Under the pieces are notes generated by a model. The model did no database searches and was not told where the DNA came from. It worked only from the letters and a program-made list of their open reading frames with translations. The translations under genes were made by a program, and so were the position numbers. From assembly GCA_037576195.1 (NCBI GenBank), contig CM075102.1, positions 8,866,001 through 8,930,000 of the forward strand: 64,000 nucleotides of DNA, in the 5' to 3' direction. This document shows, piece after piece, positions 14,201 to 27,615 of the stretch. Origin of the DNA: Phytoseiulus persimilis. Lineage: Eukaryota > Arthropoda > Arachnida > Mesostigmata > Phytoseiidae. How positions within the stretch are numbered: position 1 is the stretch's first letter; each line of letters begins with the position of its first letter.

Positions 14201-17200
14201 CTCGCGTTCTGACCTGGAATCGATCTCGATGGCAATATTCAGCCGAAAAGAACTGATGTGAATCTCGCTCGTCAGCCATCCCCAAGATCCGCATCGCGGG
14301 AGCCACTCATGTTCGCGCAGCGTTGAGACGCTGCCGTACGGCGAACCCACCCAGGAGTCGGGCGCTCTTCGTTTGGATGTAAGGAATCGACTGCATCGGA
14401 AATTTTCAAGAGCATCCCTTCGCTGGGAGGATCGCTGATCTGGCATTGGCTGCAGAAAGATCCTGGTCGGAAGGGACTGAACTCGCCCCATGCTGCTTCG
14501 ATGTTTTCACTCGTTCCTCTGGTGCTTCCAAGATAGAGCCCCCCGTCGCGGGGGTCGTTCTCATTCATTGGAAGCAAGGTGATACAGAATCAAATTTTCC
14601 AGAAAGCAAATTGGAAGATAACATTCCCGGGCGCTTAATACACACAAGCACTCGACGCAACGGTGGTTGGGGTTGCGGATCGACCACCTCGTAGACATCT
14701 ATGCCCGCCCTGCTCGAAACGAACACTAAACGTAGGTTCTCGTTCGTGAGATGACCATGACCGCGGAATGGATTCGGAATTGATCGCTCTTGAATAAAAT
14801 TGCATCTCCAGCCACCAGCGCTCTTTGAATGAGAACCGTTTCGCTGCGGCCAAAGATAACTCGTTGAGTTGTGATGCTGGAGTCTAGGATGTTACAACTA
14901 CGTCTTTGAGCCAGAGACGACTGATATCATCCAGCGCTTCTTCTCCGATTGTCTCTCAGAGTCATCTGGCTCTAATGGCACGTGGGATGATTTTCCGAGA
15001 TGGTGAGTGCACTACCGGTGAAGATCCGGCTAACCAAATTGAAATCACATTGAATTAGCTCAGAGAATAAATGGTGGTTTTTATCCCGCTTATTCCCGCT
15101 CTCACGCCGAAACAAGCAACTGTTGCCTTAGCCTCTCGTTCAGGGGCTGTCAAGCCATACGGAAGCAATGGTATGGAATGGGATTTGAATACCTGGAGGC
15201 TTTCCGTCTGTCCGTACTCAAATTGGTCACCGCATAATTCCGCGCTCAAATTCGGGAGGTCCTCTCCCAATGAACTGTATTCGTTCAAGAATATCGGTGA
15301 CGAGGGATCTACCGAATCTCCCTAGAATGTAGCTTGAAACGAACTTTGGAGCAACCTCAACGTGAAATAGGTCGGCAACTTGGCCACGGGCCGCTCTGAA
15401 TCTCAGAGAGAGGACAGGAGCGACATGGCGCTCCCTGTCGGTTTCCTAGCCGTGTTCACATGACAGGCTCGTCATCCGAGATGGAATGTTCTCATTCTCG
15501 TGCTTTGATATACGCGTCGTTCAATGCTCCATAGAAGCCGAATCAAGATCTTCAGATGCGGTCCTCAGACAATAGGAAATTCATATGCTTGCCAGGGGTG
15601 TGAAGCGTAGGATCCCAGCGAGCTCAAGTATCCGGTTTATATCATGTACTCAGACCGGGAATCGGAGCGCGGAGTTCTCGATGTCCGAAAACATGAGGCG
15701 AATCAGAGCAAATCGTGTCTGTGAAACACGAGCCCCTGTAATCTCTCAGTTTCGACTCGAATGTTGGAGAAGTTGTCTCGGTCACCCCAGGGCTCTCCAC
15801 TACTCGCTCCCACTTGAAAAGCTGACATGAATGCTTGAAAATAGTGGTGTCCTTGGAATTCCCGAGAATAGTCCTATCCAGGCGTAGGGCAGATTTGACC
15901 ATGGGAAAAAAAGAAAGTACGAATTTCCCGGAGTCAAGAGGAGATGATCGAGATAAGTTGATGCAACGCGAGCCAAATACGGCTGAATTGAACAGCAGTA
16001 ACTCCAGGTTCTCGAAAACTGGCTGTGAGATATCGTAGCGATGTGATGGGAAATCATTGTGAGAACCTCGAGAACTTCCGAAGGATGAGAAGTTCCTGAC
16101 GATCACGACCGCGCGATAGAGGAAAATGGCCAGATATATCGGCAAGTGATCTGTGCTGACTTCTCAGGAGACGTTTTCGACAGCCTGGCTGTTCTAGTCG
16201 GATTCCTCTTCAATGCCTGACGTAGTTCGCCGTAAATTCAGAAACACTCTTCCGAAACAATGGCAACGAATGGACAAAAGCGCACGAGGGATGACCAAAC
16301 TCACGGTGGTCGAGTTTCTATCAATTTTTCCCGCTGTTGTTGCGAGAGGCCGTGAAGCACAAGTCCATCGGACCGAAATTCGCTCCGTCTTATGCTTCAT
16401 TGGTCGGAATTTCCTCTCGTTTGCGAGCGCAACGTTGCAAGCGTTGTAGTTCTAACGACTGTTGTTGCATCCTGATCCCTCCCGATTGCCTAGAGGACTT
16501 TCTATGGCATTGCAGAACGAGCTGGGAAGAGGAACCAAGTTCATATTCGGGCTCCAGCTATTCGGCTCAGCTTGAGCCGTTCGAAGAGGAGTCCCGATAT
16601 ATTAGGGATACTCCAAGAGAATCGATAACCTGAGACGGATCGCGAGGCCGAGAGTTCCCAATCACTGGGCGAGCTTCCATTCTCGAAGTCCATCCTTACT
16701 TATCGGGTGGTCAGGAGTGGATGTCAACAGTCAACACCGTACACGGAATGGAGACAGGGCGCTGTGAAAAATCAAAGACTTCAATACTACTCCGAAGTCC
16801 TCTATAACGAACGCTTGCTGAATCCAGATCAGTGTTCCTCGACCTTTTTCGGCCCATGGCCTCCCTAACGCCAGAGAGGGGGAGTCGTGGTCCCCTGAAC
16901 CCCGTCACGAGTTCTGAGTGGGGGAACGATCAATATCATGGAAACGATTAGTACTTCCGGAATACCAACAAGATTCATGAGGGCTAAAAACCACACAAGA
17001 TTCTACTCAATTTTAAGTGGGAGTCCAAACTCGCCGTTCGTGAATCCGCCGTGGACTCTTCCCGGCTACATGGCTCCAGGTTTAGAATCACTGATCTAGA
17101 GCTAGCAAGGGCCGACTCTCATCCGTGACTGGGCTGGGGCTCTCTTTGCGACCAGCGCTCTGTCTTAAAGGGGAATATCGGGAAGCTCGCGAGACTCAGT

Positions 17201-20200
17201 CATTTGCTGCCAGTTCGAGGCGAGCAGAACCTTCTCGAAGCCCGCTCTGTATATCGAGTGAAATCCTCTGTCCCTATTGCTCGAGATTCGCTTTGTATGG
17301 CCTTCTTGGACACTGTTTCAAGATTCGGGGCCCCCCGGCCTATGCCCGCAGAAAATGGAATACATGTCAAGCGTTCTCGCAGTAGGAGCGTAGAAGTCAG
17401 GCTAGATCTCCGTTCGGCCGCAAGGTTGGTTCGGAGGACGAAAATTGATCGTGAAAGTGTGTTCCGATGGAAGAGTATTTGAACAGCATCCCCTTTCTTT
17501 CCGCGGAATTTTCCGAAGTACCAATCTAGCTCACATCAGTGAATTCCGTCTAAAACTTTCTCTGAAGGGCCACTGACGATTTGAAGTAGCCCAGACCCTG
17601 GCAGCTGTCAGTCATTCGAAGTCGCGAAGGCGCAGCTCGCAATCATTATCGAGTTAACGTCAAATGCACGTCTCACTCTGCTGGGAGACTTTCCATGAGA
17701 TCAGGATGCTTCAAATACGGATTCAGCACTTGTTATTTTTGTTCGACAACCCGGCCACCTTCTACTACCGTTCGTATCTCGATGATCGAATGCCGAGAGC
17801 GGCCCCTGCCGACACGTCTTAGAATAACTACCGTGCGGAACACCCAGCTTCTTGGTACGTCGACAAGAATAACGCTTCGTGCAGCCTTCGCCGGGGCGCG
17901 GTTGGCTGCGGATCCCAGCTCCGACATCAATACCCTTCAACAACCTTGGCTTAGGCATAGTAGGGATTTATGCTCGGCAACTCATCAATCAATGGGCGGA
18001 ACGAAGTCTGGGTGAGAATTTTACTTTTTTTGCCTATCCTGCGATCGCCACTCAATTCACGGTTTAACCTTCCAGTGCGATGTGAACGTCGACGTTGAAC
18101 CGAACGTTTTTCTGAAAGAATTTCTGAATGTTCTCATGCGTGCGAGCTGATGCTAATAATAATAATAAATAGTGATGCTTTTCATAGACGCCAAAAAATG
18201 ATATTTTCCTCATCTTCCGAGTTGAGCAAAGGAGAAAAATCATTTCCGTATCAACTGCAAAGCAGCATGCAGGCATTCATATGGAATGCCACGTTTATTG
18301 GTAAATGATGAACGATTCCTCCTCGGAAAACTTGTCCGCGCAAAAGCGTGAAGGGCACGGTTATGTCGTTTCTGATAATCCAGAACCGCCCGTTTAAATA
18401 GGGGCCCCGTTCACTGGGGTTTCACCTTCTATCGGAGATTCTCACCGTTAAAGGGTACATATTATCAACTTTCAGAGGCCTCCCGAAAGTACCAGTTTTT
18501 TGAAGAATGGTCTTCGATTGGTAGTGTATGAAAGATAGATTTTTCCGTGAGTTCTGGTAAGCTGAGTGTGAAGATTTGACGCTTCATTCAATCGAACCTC
18601 GAGGCGGAAGCGCTTTCATGTCATGTCGCGAGCAATTATTTCCCCTTTGTCCTTCGTTCATCTTTATCAGACTATGGGTACTTTTCCCGGAAGATTTCGG
18701 CGCCGAAAATCTCGAGCAATTTGCATGACGGCCACGAAAGAGTGATTTTTTCATTCAGATTCCGTGATCTGAGCGTACTTGAAAATCATCATAGCACCTT
18801 GGTATCACGTTTCCCACGCATGAAGCCTCTAACTGAATTTCGCACCAGGCCTTCGTTCGATACCCGAATATTTCCATGTCGAAGAGCGCCATGACTGCCA
18901 TAACACAAAAACCGCTCCCGTAGTTCGACAGATTAAAGCTCAACGCCGTTCCGTACGCCGTTCCAGAAGGTTATGACTGAGGACGCGAGTGTGCGAACCG
19001 AGACATCAACGCATCCTGGACTTGTTATGCAGTAATCGTCGATATCCCCCTTAAAAATGTTCCATCAATGTCTCCTCACTCGCTGAGTTTTTCGTTTACC
19101 AGCTCCCGGAGCGCCAGGTATTGGTTCTCACCTGAAGGGGCGAACAGGTCTTCGATTTTTACGTTGGGAACCAACGAATACCTCATAAATATTCACTGGA
19201 ACAAACTTTCCTGGAGCATTCACGAGGTCGACCGCATCTTCAGTTTCGCATTATCACGTTTCGGCCTCCCAGAACTTCTGAAATGGCTCGATTCCTCGAT
19301 TCATGAGGCGCTATTTGCATGGGTGCTCTCGCACAGAAACTTCGTAACGCGAGTTGCGGAGGGGCAATCCGCGAAGTTGCGGGTTTCGGACGGATACGTT
19401 GTCGTTAGGGAATCCCCCTGGAGAACGAGTCTCATTTTCAATATTTTTTGGTCCTCTTTTCTCCACGACCGCAAAGCTTTGCTTGCGCAGCGTGAGCAGG
19501 TCTGACTCCTCTCACGTCTGACTTGTTTCAGTCGAGCTGATCCCTCACACCACCCGTTCGGGTGGTCGAACTTACGCCTAGTTCAACGGAACGAAAATTT
19601 TCTCTCGATGAATGTCGGGGGCTCGCCGAAAAGTAGCATATGACCCTCGGCAGGGTTCCCGCTGACGGATCCTCTGACATCACTTTCGGGCCGGAACGCC
19701 TTCCACAAGATGCCTTCAACGACTGCCGCCCGAACGCGTTACCTGTCGTAAGCTGACGATCCTCACTGTCTGGGAGTTCCTCCGGATCACTGGATGCGTC
19801 TTCTGTCTGGCAACGCTTTGGTCAGCATTCGCCGACGCGGACGACTCAACCAGAATCTGAAAGAAAGGATCTGTTCGATTATAGATCGAGGAATTTCCAT
19901 AGCGACACATAATGAATGCTGTACTTTTTCGAAACAATGCATCACAGAAGAGTCTTGACATCCGGTTTTGAAGGCGTTGACAACGTTTCCGAAAAGCTAG
20001 CGGAAGAATTCGATCCGGGCCGTAGCAGCCGGAATCGCGGTCGACGAAAAGTGAGAGGGGAGCCGGTTCTATTGAAATAGATTCGGACTCAATCTATTTG
20101 AGCCCCTCTTCTTCTTTCTACTTCACGACTAGTCTGCCCAGTGTTTGCGATTCCCCTGACGCTTAACGTGAAACTCTTTCACATTCGAAAATACTCTGGT

Positions 20201-23200
20201 AGTTTTTGCTTCGAGGGAAAAATTGCTTCCTCCCAACTGACCGGAGACAATAGTATCGCTGTGCGCGGATGGCTCTTTCCAAACGTTATTTCATCGTGGA
20301 TGTGAATTCATGGCGGTGATCAATGGCGAGAGCGTGATGCGCAAATGTATCCAGCGGATACTCATCGCTGAAGCTCCCCGCTCGTCGAGAAATTACAAGT
20401 TTGGCATGAGTAGAGGTCGTTTACTGAATTAACGAATGCGGGATCTGTCGTCGACCTCGGAGACGAAATGGGAAGCCGAGCTGAGCGATCTGACAACCTC
20501 TCAACGACTCACGAAGTCGGCTTTCCCGAGGTGGCGAAACTCTTACAGAGCTTCGGGAGCTGAACGAAAGCTCCCAAAGTGAACGAATACCTATTCTATT
20601 GAGGCGGAAAGCTTGGGCCTTGTGTTCGCAACAAACACGCACCTATGTCTTCGGTCGCGTTATCAACGGGAAGCTATCAAAAACGAATCATGACCGCAAG
20701 CACATCAACACACCTCTTTAGTGGCGAGCGTTGATTATGAAGGATTAGATTGGGACATGGAACTCTGTTGAAAAGGCCGAGGAATTCTGTGCGACGTCAT
20801 CATCATCCGTCACTGAGGCGTTTCCTGGTTAGTTGTGTTGTTCGATTGGCTCCGAATGAAACCTCCCGTTCCGTATCAGATCCAATTGTGAATAGAACTG
20901 TCGCTCAAGGTCAGACTTGACGAACACGGTTTCTCGAACTCCAGTCTTGCCGGATTTTGAGAGCGGGAGGGAGTATCGTGTGCGCCTCTAGGGAAATTGT
21001 CCCGAACAAGGTTCCCAGGACTATCCAGCAGTTTCAGGGATCTGTTCATATTTTCCGGACTGCCGGGCATAGTTCGCGATCGCCCTCGGAACGAGTTCGG
21101 CTCTTGAGGTTCGGGTACGAATTCTCTCCTGTTTTTCCACCCCTTATCCAACGCGACCGCTCAACATCGAGGGTTATGATGGGAGCCTGGAAGTTCAGGC
21201 TGTTCTTCAAAATTAATACATTATTCGCCCGGGATTCATTCATTGCGATGAGGGGATAATTTCGAAAATAGAATTGCCTGAACGTCCAGGCTCTAATCAA
21301 GTTTCCGCGGCTCCGTTTCGGTAGCGTATATCACTCGTTTCAAAGAGAATCCAGCTTCCAAAGGATTCATTTCACCCACAGATGCAGCGAGACATGGCCC
21401 TCTATTTGATAAGATTATCTGTCCGGGTTTTTAGGCGCTGAATCCCTCATACGAACCGGGAACGGCCTTTTATCTCCTGTGGCACACCTCACACAGATGT
21501 CACAACGCAGGAACGCTGCAAGCGGGAACATCTTGTATCCCGTTCGTTGCGCAAAAGACTTCGTGAATCTCAGACCAATTCGCACGCCGGCACAAGGCAG
21601 TCTGATCTTCAAGCAATCTATTTTATGAATCTCTTCGGGGATGTTCTCACTGGAAACCGATCACAGATGACTTTCGACAGAGTTTGCCAACAGAACATTT
21701 TTCCTGACTCATATTTCCAGAGCACAGAAACTCGCCTCCGAGTTCTGAGGCGCTTCGGTTGAACTGTCGTGTGTCACGAAGTTGTATTTCTGATCAATCA
21801 GCGCCCCTACCAAAATGGGAAAATAATGTTTTTTGAGTCGTCCGAATCACATCATCCACGGCTCGTTACGGCAGCCGCACGCTTTTGAAAGTTCGATCAA
21901 TCCATCAATCGATTGATCGATTCATCAATCAGGCTCCCGTTGGACGCTCTATCAACGTCTTGGAACGCGGAAACCCCGCTTACGTCATCTTCTCTGTCGT
22001 ACAAGCATAGACATTTTGAAGAAGTTTCGCTCCAGAATTGGGATCGGGGAATCAGAGGGTTAAAGTGAAGTTGTTCCCGTTCCTTCTCAGTGCACCGTCT
22101 GAGATTCCCGCCTCTCACCAGCCCCAGGTTCCGAATCGAGCGCCGGGTCGGACGTATCAGTTCGGACCACGTCATCGACCCTACCGCCTCGTTTCCAGAA
22201 CTTATTCTTCCGGGGACTTTTGCCTCTTCCGAGGAGAATTGTGATAAATCTATTGATAGCCAGAATTTTTTATCCGGCCGTCGATTGGGCCCCAGTGAAC
22301 AGGAGTAGGGGAGCGATTCACGGAATTTCCTGCTTCGGAAGGAATGGCGTCGAACACCAGCTGGGGTCGAAGCGACGACGGCGAACCCATGGACTTACTC
22401 CTAGACGGGCGATGTTCGGTCCCTGGACTTATGGGGCTGCCGACCGCCGACGGAACGACGTTTTTTCTCCGGCGGAAAAGAGAACCGTCTTCATTCCACA
22501 GATCGGTGATAGCTTGAGCGGCTTACAAGCTAATGAGCTCACTGAGCTGAAGAAAAGTACATACATAGTTGGAAGCTGTTGAAGTGGACGGATTCCCCCG
22601 TCGTGATGCCCGCTTTTGAACGAGCGCGATGAACAAGGAATACCACCATTCATTCCCCGTGGTACCACGCGTAACGAATGTGCGACCAAGCGTTCGATCC
22701 AAAGCCTGGGTACCCGGGGAGACTCTGTTCTAACTGGCAAATCAGCTCCCCCGAGAGCTGCGTTAAATCGCTGAACGTTCTTCTTGTATCGATGAATTGT
22801 TACATCGTGATTATCTGAATCCTCATGGTAGAATGCCCACAGTAGGCAGGACGTGCCTGAATTTCTCACGAGAGCTGGGACTCGAGTTGTCTGCGCCGCG
22901 TCTCCGATTCGATGACCCCGTTCATTGGCTGACTTCTCAACGAAACTCCCCGTGGGAGTTTGTCGTTCGAGAACAGTTTCTCGAGGAATTTCCAGGCTGA
23001 AAGCAGGGGCGCGAGGGTCACGACCTGTTCCCGAAACCGAGGTCTCTTTACTACCTCCTTAACCATCTGTCGACTCACCTCGTTGAGTGAAATACCATCG
23101 TAATCTTCTCTCTGCTGGTTGTTCCATTTTCTTGGAGGCGAAACGAAGAAAACTTGGAATCAACGCCGAAATTGGATTGGATCGATGGATTGCATGGGAG

Positions 23201-25424
23201 ATTAGCATTCGATGGAGACTGTTGAAGCAGAGATGATTCCGTTCGCGACTCTTTCCATGAGCAGAATAGTAGAGATAGTCGGGAAAGAGACTTCGTGACA
23301 CCCGATTTTCCAGTGAAATCAGTTGAGCGATCAAGAATACATGAAGTATGGGGGAAACGCGCAAGATGGGGGATACCCCCAAGCATGAGGCCTTTTTGCA
23401 GAGCGCGGAGTCGAAACGGATCACACTGGGAAGTTCCGCTGAGATGGGTAGTCGGGAACCGTCCCTAACGATCGATTGAAAGATCTACGGTGCTGGAACG
23501 CGGGTTCGATTCGGAGGTGATTCTGATCCGGCGATCGGTCCAGTCGAAGCTTTTCGAGCCGACGAACATCGCTCATGGTAGCTCGCCGAACGTTCCCAAA
23601 ATCCTCCGGCGCAGCTCGCTGCTCCTCCGCTCCGCTCACCTATACTCCGCGCTCTACATTCGCTCGGAGGGCTTCGGAATCAAGAGAGGATTTTCGGTCA
23701 GGAAAGCTGTTCTAGGAGAACGGTCCCGAGAAAGCGGCTCCGGGGAAAACGGATGTCACCGGTACTAGACTTCTCTCGCTCATTCAGCTCTTAGCGAATT
23801 TACGTGGCGTCGAATTTACCTCAGGTGGAACAGCTCACTCACAAGTATTCTTGCACGTTCTGCTACATGGCTGAAAGAGATTTCGCCAAGTTGAAGGTCC
23901 ACCTCCGTTCATTGTACTAGAGTTCCCAGTCGCAGTATGACTCCTTGCCACTGATCCATTCATTCGCTCGATTGCTTGTTTGATTGGGCAGCTCGGCGCG
24001 AAAAACACTACTGAAACGCTCACTCAAGACAAGCGGCATCATCCACGTCATTCGCTGACGATCGATTGTACGCAATTTCGTTAACTACCTCTAAACGTCC
24101 GCATAATGATCAAGTGGTGGATAATGGATACGGAAGAAAAGCGATCGATCCATGAGATCGATTCCACCCATAGGGGGGAGCTTGAAATCTGCGTCGAAAT
24201 ATTCAATCAGTCTTCATCAGGTAACTGCACTCAATCTGATCACTTGGACCAGGAGAGGGTCATTCAGCCCTCCAGAAAACCGTAACTCCGTTTATTTCAG
24301 GACGCCGCCCTGACGTTCTTCAGAACGAGGTTCCACCTTATTTTGTGACACGGGTACTAGTTGACTTGAGCGCGGGATATAACCGAGAAAGATTTCATTA
24401 GGCGGCGTTGATCCACGCAGGCCTGGTTTGCGCCGAATCGGTGCGAGCCTCTCCTTTCAGATGCTTTACCAGATCTTTTCAACTCCTTTACCCAGCTTTC
24501 AAAGGCAAGCATTGGCTTGTAGACCAGCGATGGGTCTTGCATTTTCTTCGGGAGGGGTAGTGCTCCGAGAACGTCATCATCCGAGTTTGCTCTGTGCTTC
24601 CTGACCTTCAAATACGAACCTCCGAAGTCTCACAATATGAATTCATTGGCTACTCTGTAGCCCAGCATCCCCAGAGCCCGGCAGGCCGCATCAATCCTTT
24701 GACGTGACTGTCACCGAGTAGCTATCCGTGAGCTTGGGGACTATGGTGGCTCCCTATCGGGCTCTGGACGTTCTCGAGAGGGCTCCCTCCACGTCATCGA
24801 TCGTGCTTCACGATCGCTGAACGCCACATTAGAATCCAAGGGACGAGTGAGAGTTCCGTGAACTGGGATTGCGGAAAATACAGTCACTCTGCCCTCTTTT
24901 CAAGCAGTATGTCTTTCGAGGAAAGGAGAGTCACCAAACTCAAGCCCTCACAACGGGATTTCGGGAGCCTGTGTCGGCGAAGTTCCTGAATTAGGTTTGT
25001 CCAGACGCCTACAGAATTGTGTATTACACTTCAGTATACCACTCCATAAATGGTGGCGCTCCACTTCAAATCACTGAATGAACCGACTGGGAACCGATCC
25101 ATCCCGGGAAATCGGAGGATCCATCGCAGACCTGAGTTTTGCGTTCCGAATTTGGAAGCCACTCAGGAAACAGAATGTGTGAGGCACAATAAAGATACAG
25201 ATCATAAAAATTCCGTCCCCATGATGAAAAAATCATTATGAGAGCGGTTGCTTCGTATCTTTCAGTTCACAGTGTTCATTGTCATAAAACTCGGGAAAGC
25301 TCAGAATAACGTACACATGGGACAAATAACATCGTTTCGAGATGATGGAGCTCGGATTCCGGAAAACTCTCTCTCGAGAAAGAGAGAGAATATAACAGAA
25401 ATCGTAGAGGGGAAACTTAACGAT
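5300..25424. other. 20-kb stretch without a supported gene
   Basis: Many open frames of 60-170 codons, none recognisable. The most protein-like are 9861-10043 (+), a Ser/Asn/Asp-rich frame ending SGTNYGTTSKLSQK, and 24357-24611 (-), with SLVYKPMLAFESWVKELKRS; both lack an ATG at their 5' end. Simple sequence includes C11 at 12048-12058, (TAA)5 at 18154-18168, and a palindromic ATCA/TGAT-rich stretch at 21897-21935 that may be a worn LINE tail. Probably intergenic DNA or large introns with old transposon remains. Confidence 0.45.
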
Positions 25425-26156
25425 TCAGAAGGTGATCAACTCAGTTGCTGAAGACCGGATCGTTAACTGAGAGCGGGAGTTTCGCTCGTCCCATCTTTCG
25501 GAGGCACTGACTTGGCGATGCTTCATTTGATTTCTAAGAATTCCCTTCTCATGCGTTTCGGTTGGTCGACATTGCGACGTGAAGGAAACAGATGCGAAGT
25601 CGACCGAAGCGCCAGAATTCATTTCCGAACTAACCCAACAATCGTTTTCGCTGTCGTCTAGGCATGAAACTGACGCGTCAGAGACTCGGTTGGTTAGTGA
25701 CCAAGAAATCAGAACTCTCAGCGTCCGAATCTTTTGATTGGATGGTTCATGTAAAAAATTGTTCATTGGTCCTGTGAGCTCCATTCGGACGAGATGTTTC
25801 CATGGGTCCATTTTGACCGAGGACGCGTCTCTGTGCGAAGAGTCCATCCGGAAACTATGACCGTAACGGAACCTTCGTTCCACCAGTTCCGCTCGGTCAA
25901 TTTGCGAGAAGGAGTCGGGTGAAACCTCCAGAACACACAAGTACGGCACCCCAGCCAAGACCGTCAGGACAGGAGGGTTTTCAGCGGGAGAGAACCCAAT
26001 CACTCGTGAATGAAATTTGGAGAGTGAAATGTGTGAGCGGACATCAGGTCCTCCCAGGAACTCTTTGGGGGGAGGCACTCGAGTTGTTATTTTTCGACCC
26101 GAGTTCCAGGGGAAATTTCTCAGAACCGCCCAGACATGCCTGTGATTGTCCCTCGT
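25425..26156 (-). CDS. Hypothetical long open frame, up to 243 codons
   Basis: The minus strand is open without a stop from about 26156 to the TGA/TAA at 25425. Its beginning follows ...AACGTAG, which could be a splice acceptor; the first in-frame ATG lies well inside (MDSSHRDASSVK). Given near-even base composition, an open frame of this length is uncommon by chance within 64 kb, but no motif, signal peptide or family is recognisable. It could be an exon, an old transposon fragment, or chance. Confidence 0.3.
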   Translation of the reverse strand, partial: TRDNHRHVWAVLRNFPWNSGRKITTRVPPPKEFLGGPDVRSHISLSKFHSRVIGFSPAENPPVLTVLAGVPYLCVLEVSPDSFSQIDRAELVERRFRYGHSFRMDSSHRDASSVKMDPWKHLVRMELTGPMNNFLHEPSNQKIRTLRVLISWSLTNRVSDASVSCLDDSENDCWVSSEMNSGASVDFASVSFTSQCRPTETHEKGILRNQMKHRQVSASERWDERNSRSQLTIRSSATELITF

Positions 26157-26544
26157 CGTATCCTACGTTATACTGCTTGCAATTTGACGATTGAGCTGGG
26201 CCTCGGATGCAACATCCCGAAAACTGCTTCTAACGGAGTCAATCTGCGAAGTTTGTTCAGCGATGTCGATGTCGTAGTCGATACAAACGTCGCTGGTTGG
26301 AAGCTTTTCTCGTTCTGGCTCCCTATGTGCACACAGACACCCGTGTCGTATTTTGGAATCAGGTACGGAAGAATGCTTCGTCCAAGCACCGCACTGTGTC
26401 ACACTGCCAGGAAGGACTTCCAGTATTTCTCAGCCCAGTTGAACTTTCTGATTCTATTCAGGATCACTCGATGTCTCAATTCTTAGAGACCTGCTTATCG
26501 TTCGCATCATTCCGCTGCGGATGTGTGGAAAACGGTGCCGCTAC

Positions 26545-26656
26545 ATTTGAGCGGAGGTCCAATTTGAGCGGAGTCCCGATTTGAGCGGAGACCCAATTTG
26601 AGCGAAGGCCCGATTTGAGCGAAAGCCCGATTTGAGCGGAGGTCCGATTTGAGCGG
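26545..26656 (+). repeat. Tandem array of a 17-bp unit, left arm
   Basis: Six to seven copies of a 17-bp unit of the form ATTTGAGCGRAGGYCCR, starting at 26545, 26562, 26579, 26596, 26613 and 26630 with a partial copy at 26647. The array is the inverted counterpart of 27159-27275. Because 17 is not a multiple of 3, the array has no stable reading frame per unit. Confidence 0.9.
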
Positions 26657-27158
26657 ACAGCAGCGGTGCGGAAGACGCTGGTGTGGTTCGAACTTCTTTC
26701 ACTTCGTTCCTTTCGAATGTATCGGTTTCAGGTAGAGCCTGGCAGGACTGCGTGCGCGTGTTGTGCCGGAATGCGAAGCAAGTATGCCGCCGAGCTTCGT
26801 GGATTCGACCAGAGGGCAACCTTTGCTCATCGTTGACCACTATTATCCTTTGCGTCGCCGCCATTTATGGCCCACCGACTAGCGAGAATCGGAGTGCCCC
26901 GCGAGCGCAGCGAGCGGCGTTGACAGCAGCTCTTCGATGAGGCGCAAGCCCTCAAATCAGCGATCGGTGTCTTGAACTCCCTCAAGGAATTGGACTTAGA
27001 GAACGCAGGCTCTCGTCGGTGCCATGAGCAGTGTTTTATGGTACTGGCTCAAGAAACGAGGGCTGCAGCCTGCAGCTCTTCTTCAGTCATGATCGCCATC
27101 AGAAGGTGCCGGACCCAACTCTAGCGCGAGCAACGGTACCACAGCCGCTGTTGGCTTC

Positions 27159-27275
27159 CGCTCAAATCGGGCCTCCGCTCAAATCGGGCCTTCGCTCAAA
27201 TCGGGCCTTCGCTCAAATCGGGCCTTCGCTCAAATTGGGTCTCCGCTCAGATCGGGACTTCGCTCAAATCGGGCG
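27159..27275 (-). repeat. Tandem array of the same 17-bp unit, right arm, inverted
   Basis: About seven copies of CGCTCAAATCGGGCCTT-type units, the reverse complement of the left-arm unit, with one-base variants between copies. Together with 26545-26656 it makes two arms about 110 bp long, separated by about 500 bp. Confidence 0.9.
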
Positions 27276-27615
27276 GAATCGTGGAAAACTCGGCATTCTG
27301 GGCTGAGGATGATCTGCACTGCTCTTCAATCAGGTTCCGGGGAGCTTCTTCCAGTATCCGAGGGGCTTCACATGCGACCTCCTCCGGGAAGATGTTGATC
27401 TCACTGACCTTGACCACATAAACGGCACAAGAGAGCGGGCTCGAGCGGGCTGATCTTTCAGTCGCCGAACCTGGAGACGAATCTTCGGAGTACGGACATG
27501 TTTTCATCGAGCCAGGTGATATTCTCCATCCAGAGCCTGGAAAGCTCCACTCAAGCCCGCGTGCAAGAAGACGCGTCAGCTCGTTGTGACGAAAATTCGT
27601 GATCACGAGCCTCAC

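Larger units (their letters stand above)
26545..27275. mobile_element. Foldback-like structure, possible FB-type transposon
   Basis: Two long inverted arms, each made of tandem 17-bp units, enclose about 500 bp of otherwise unremarkable sequence. This is the architecture of foldback (FB-type) elements, whose inverted termini consist of short tandem repeats. I see no target duplication and no transposase. It could instead be a locally duplicated and inverted minisatellite. Confidence 0.45.

Noticed and set aside
15642..16145. 167-codon minus frame
   Set aside because: No recognisable motif, no splice context; within what chance allows for this composition.
21897..21935. ATCA/TGAT palindromic stretch considered as a LINE tail
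   Set aside because: No AATAAA or upstream LINE-like sequence next to it; noted only as simple sequence.
26541..26864. Repetitive peptide frames through the 17-bp arrays (also 27031-27306 plus)
   Set aside because: They arise from translating the tandem repeat; the unit length is not a multiple of three and no start or domain supports a protein.
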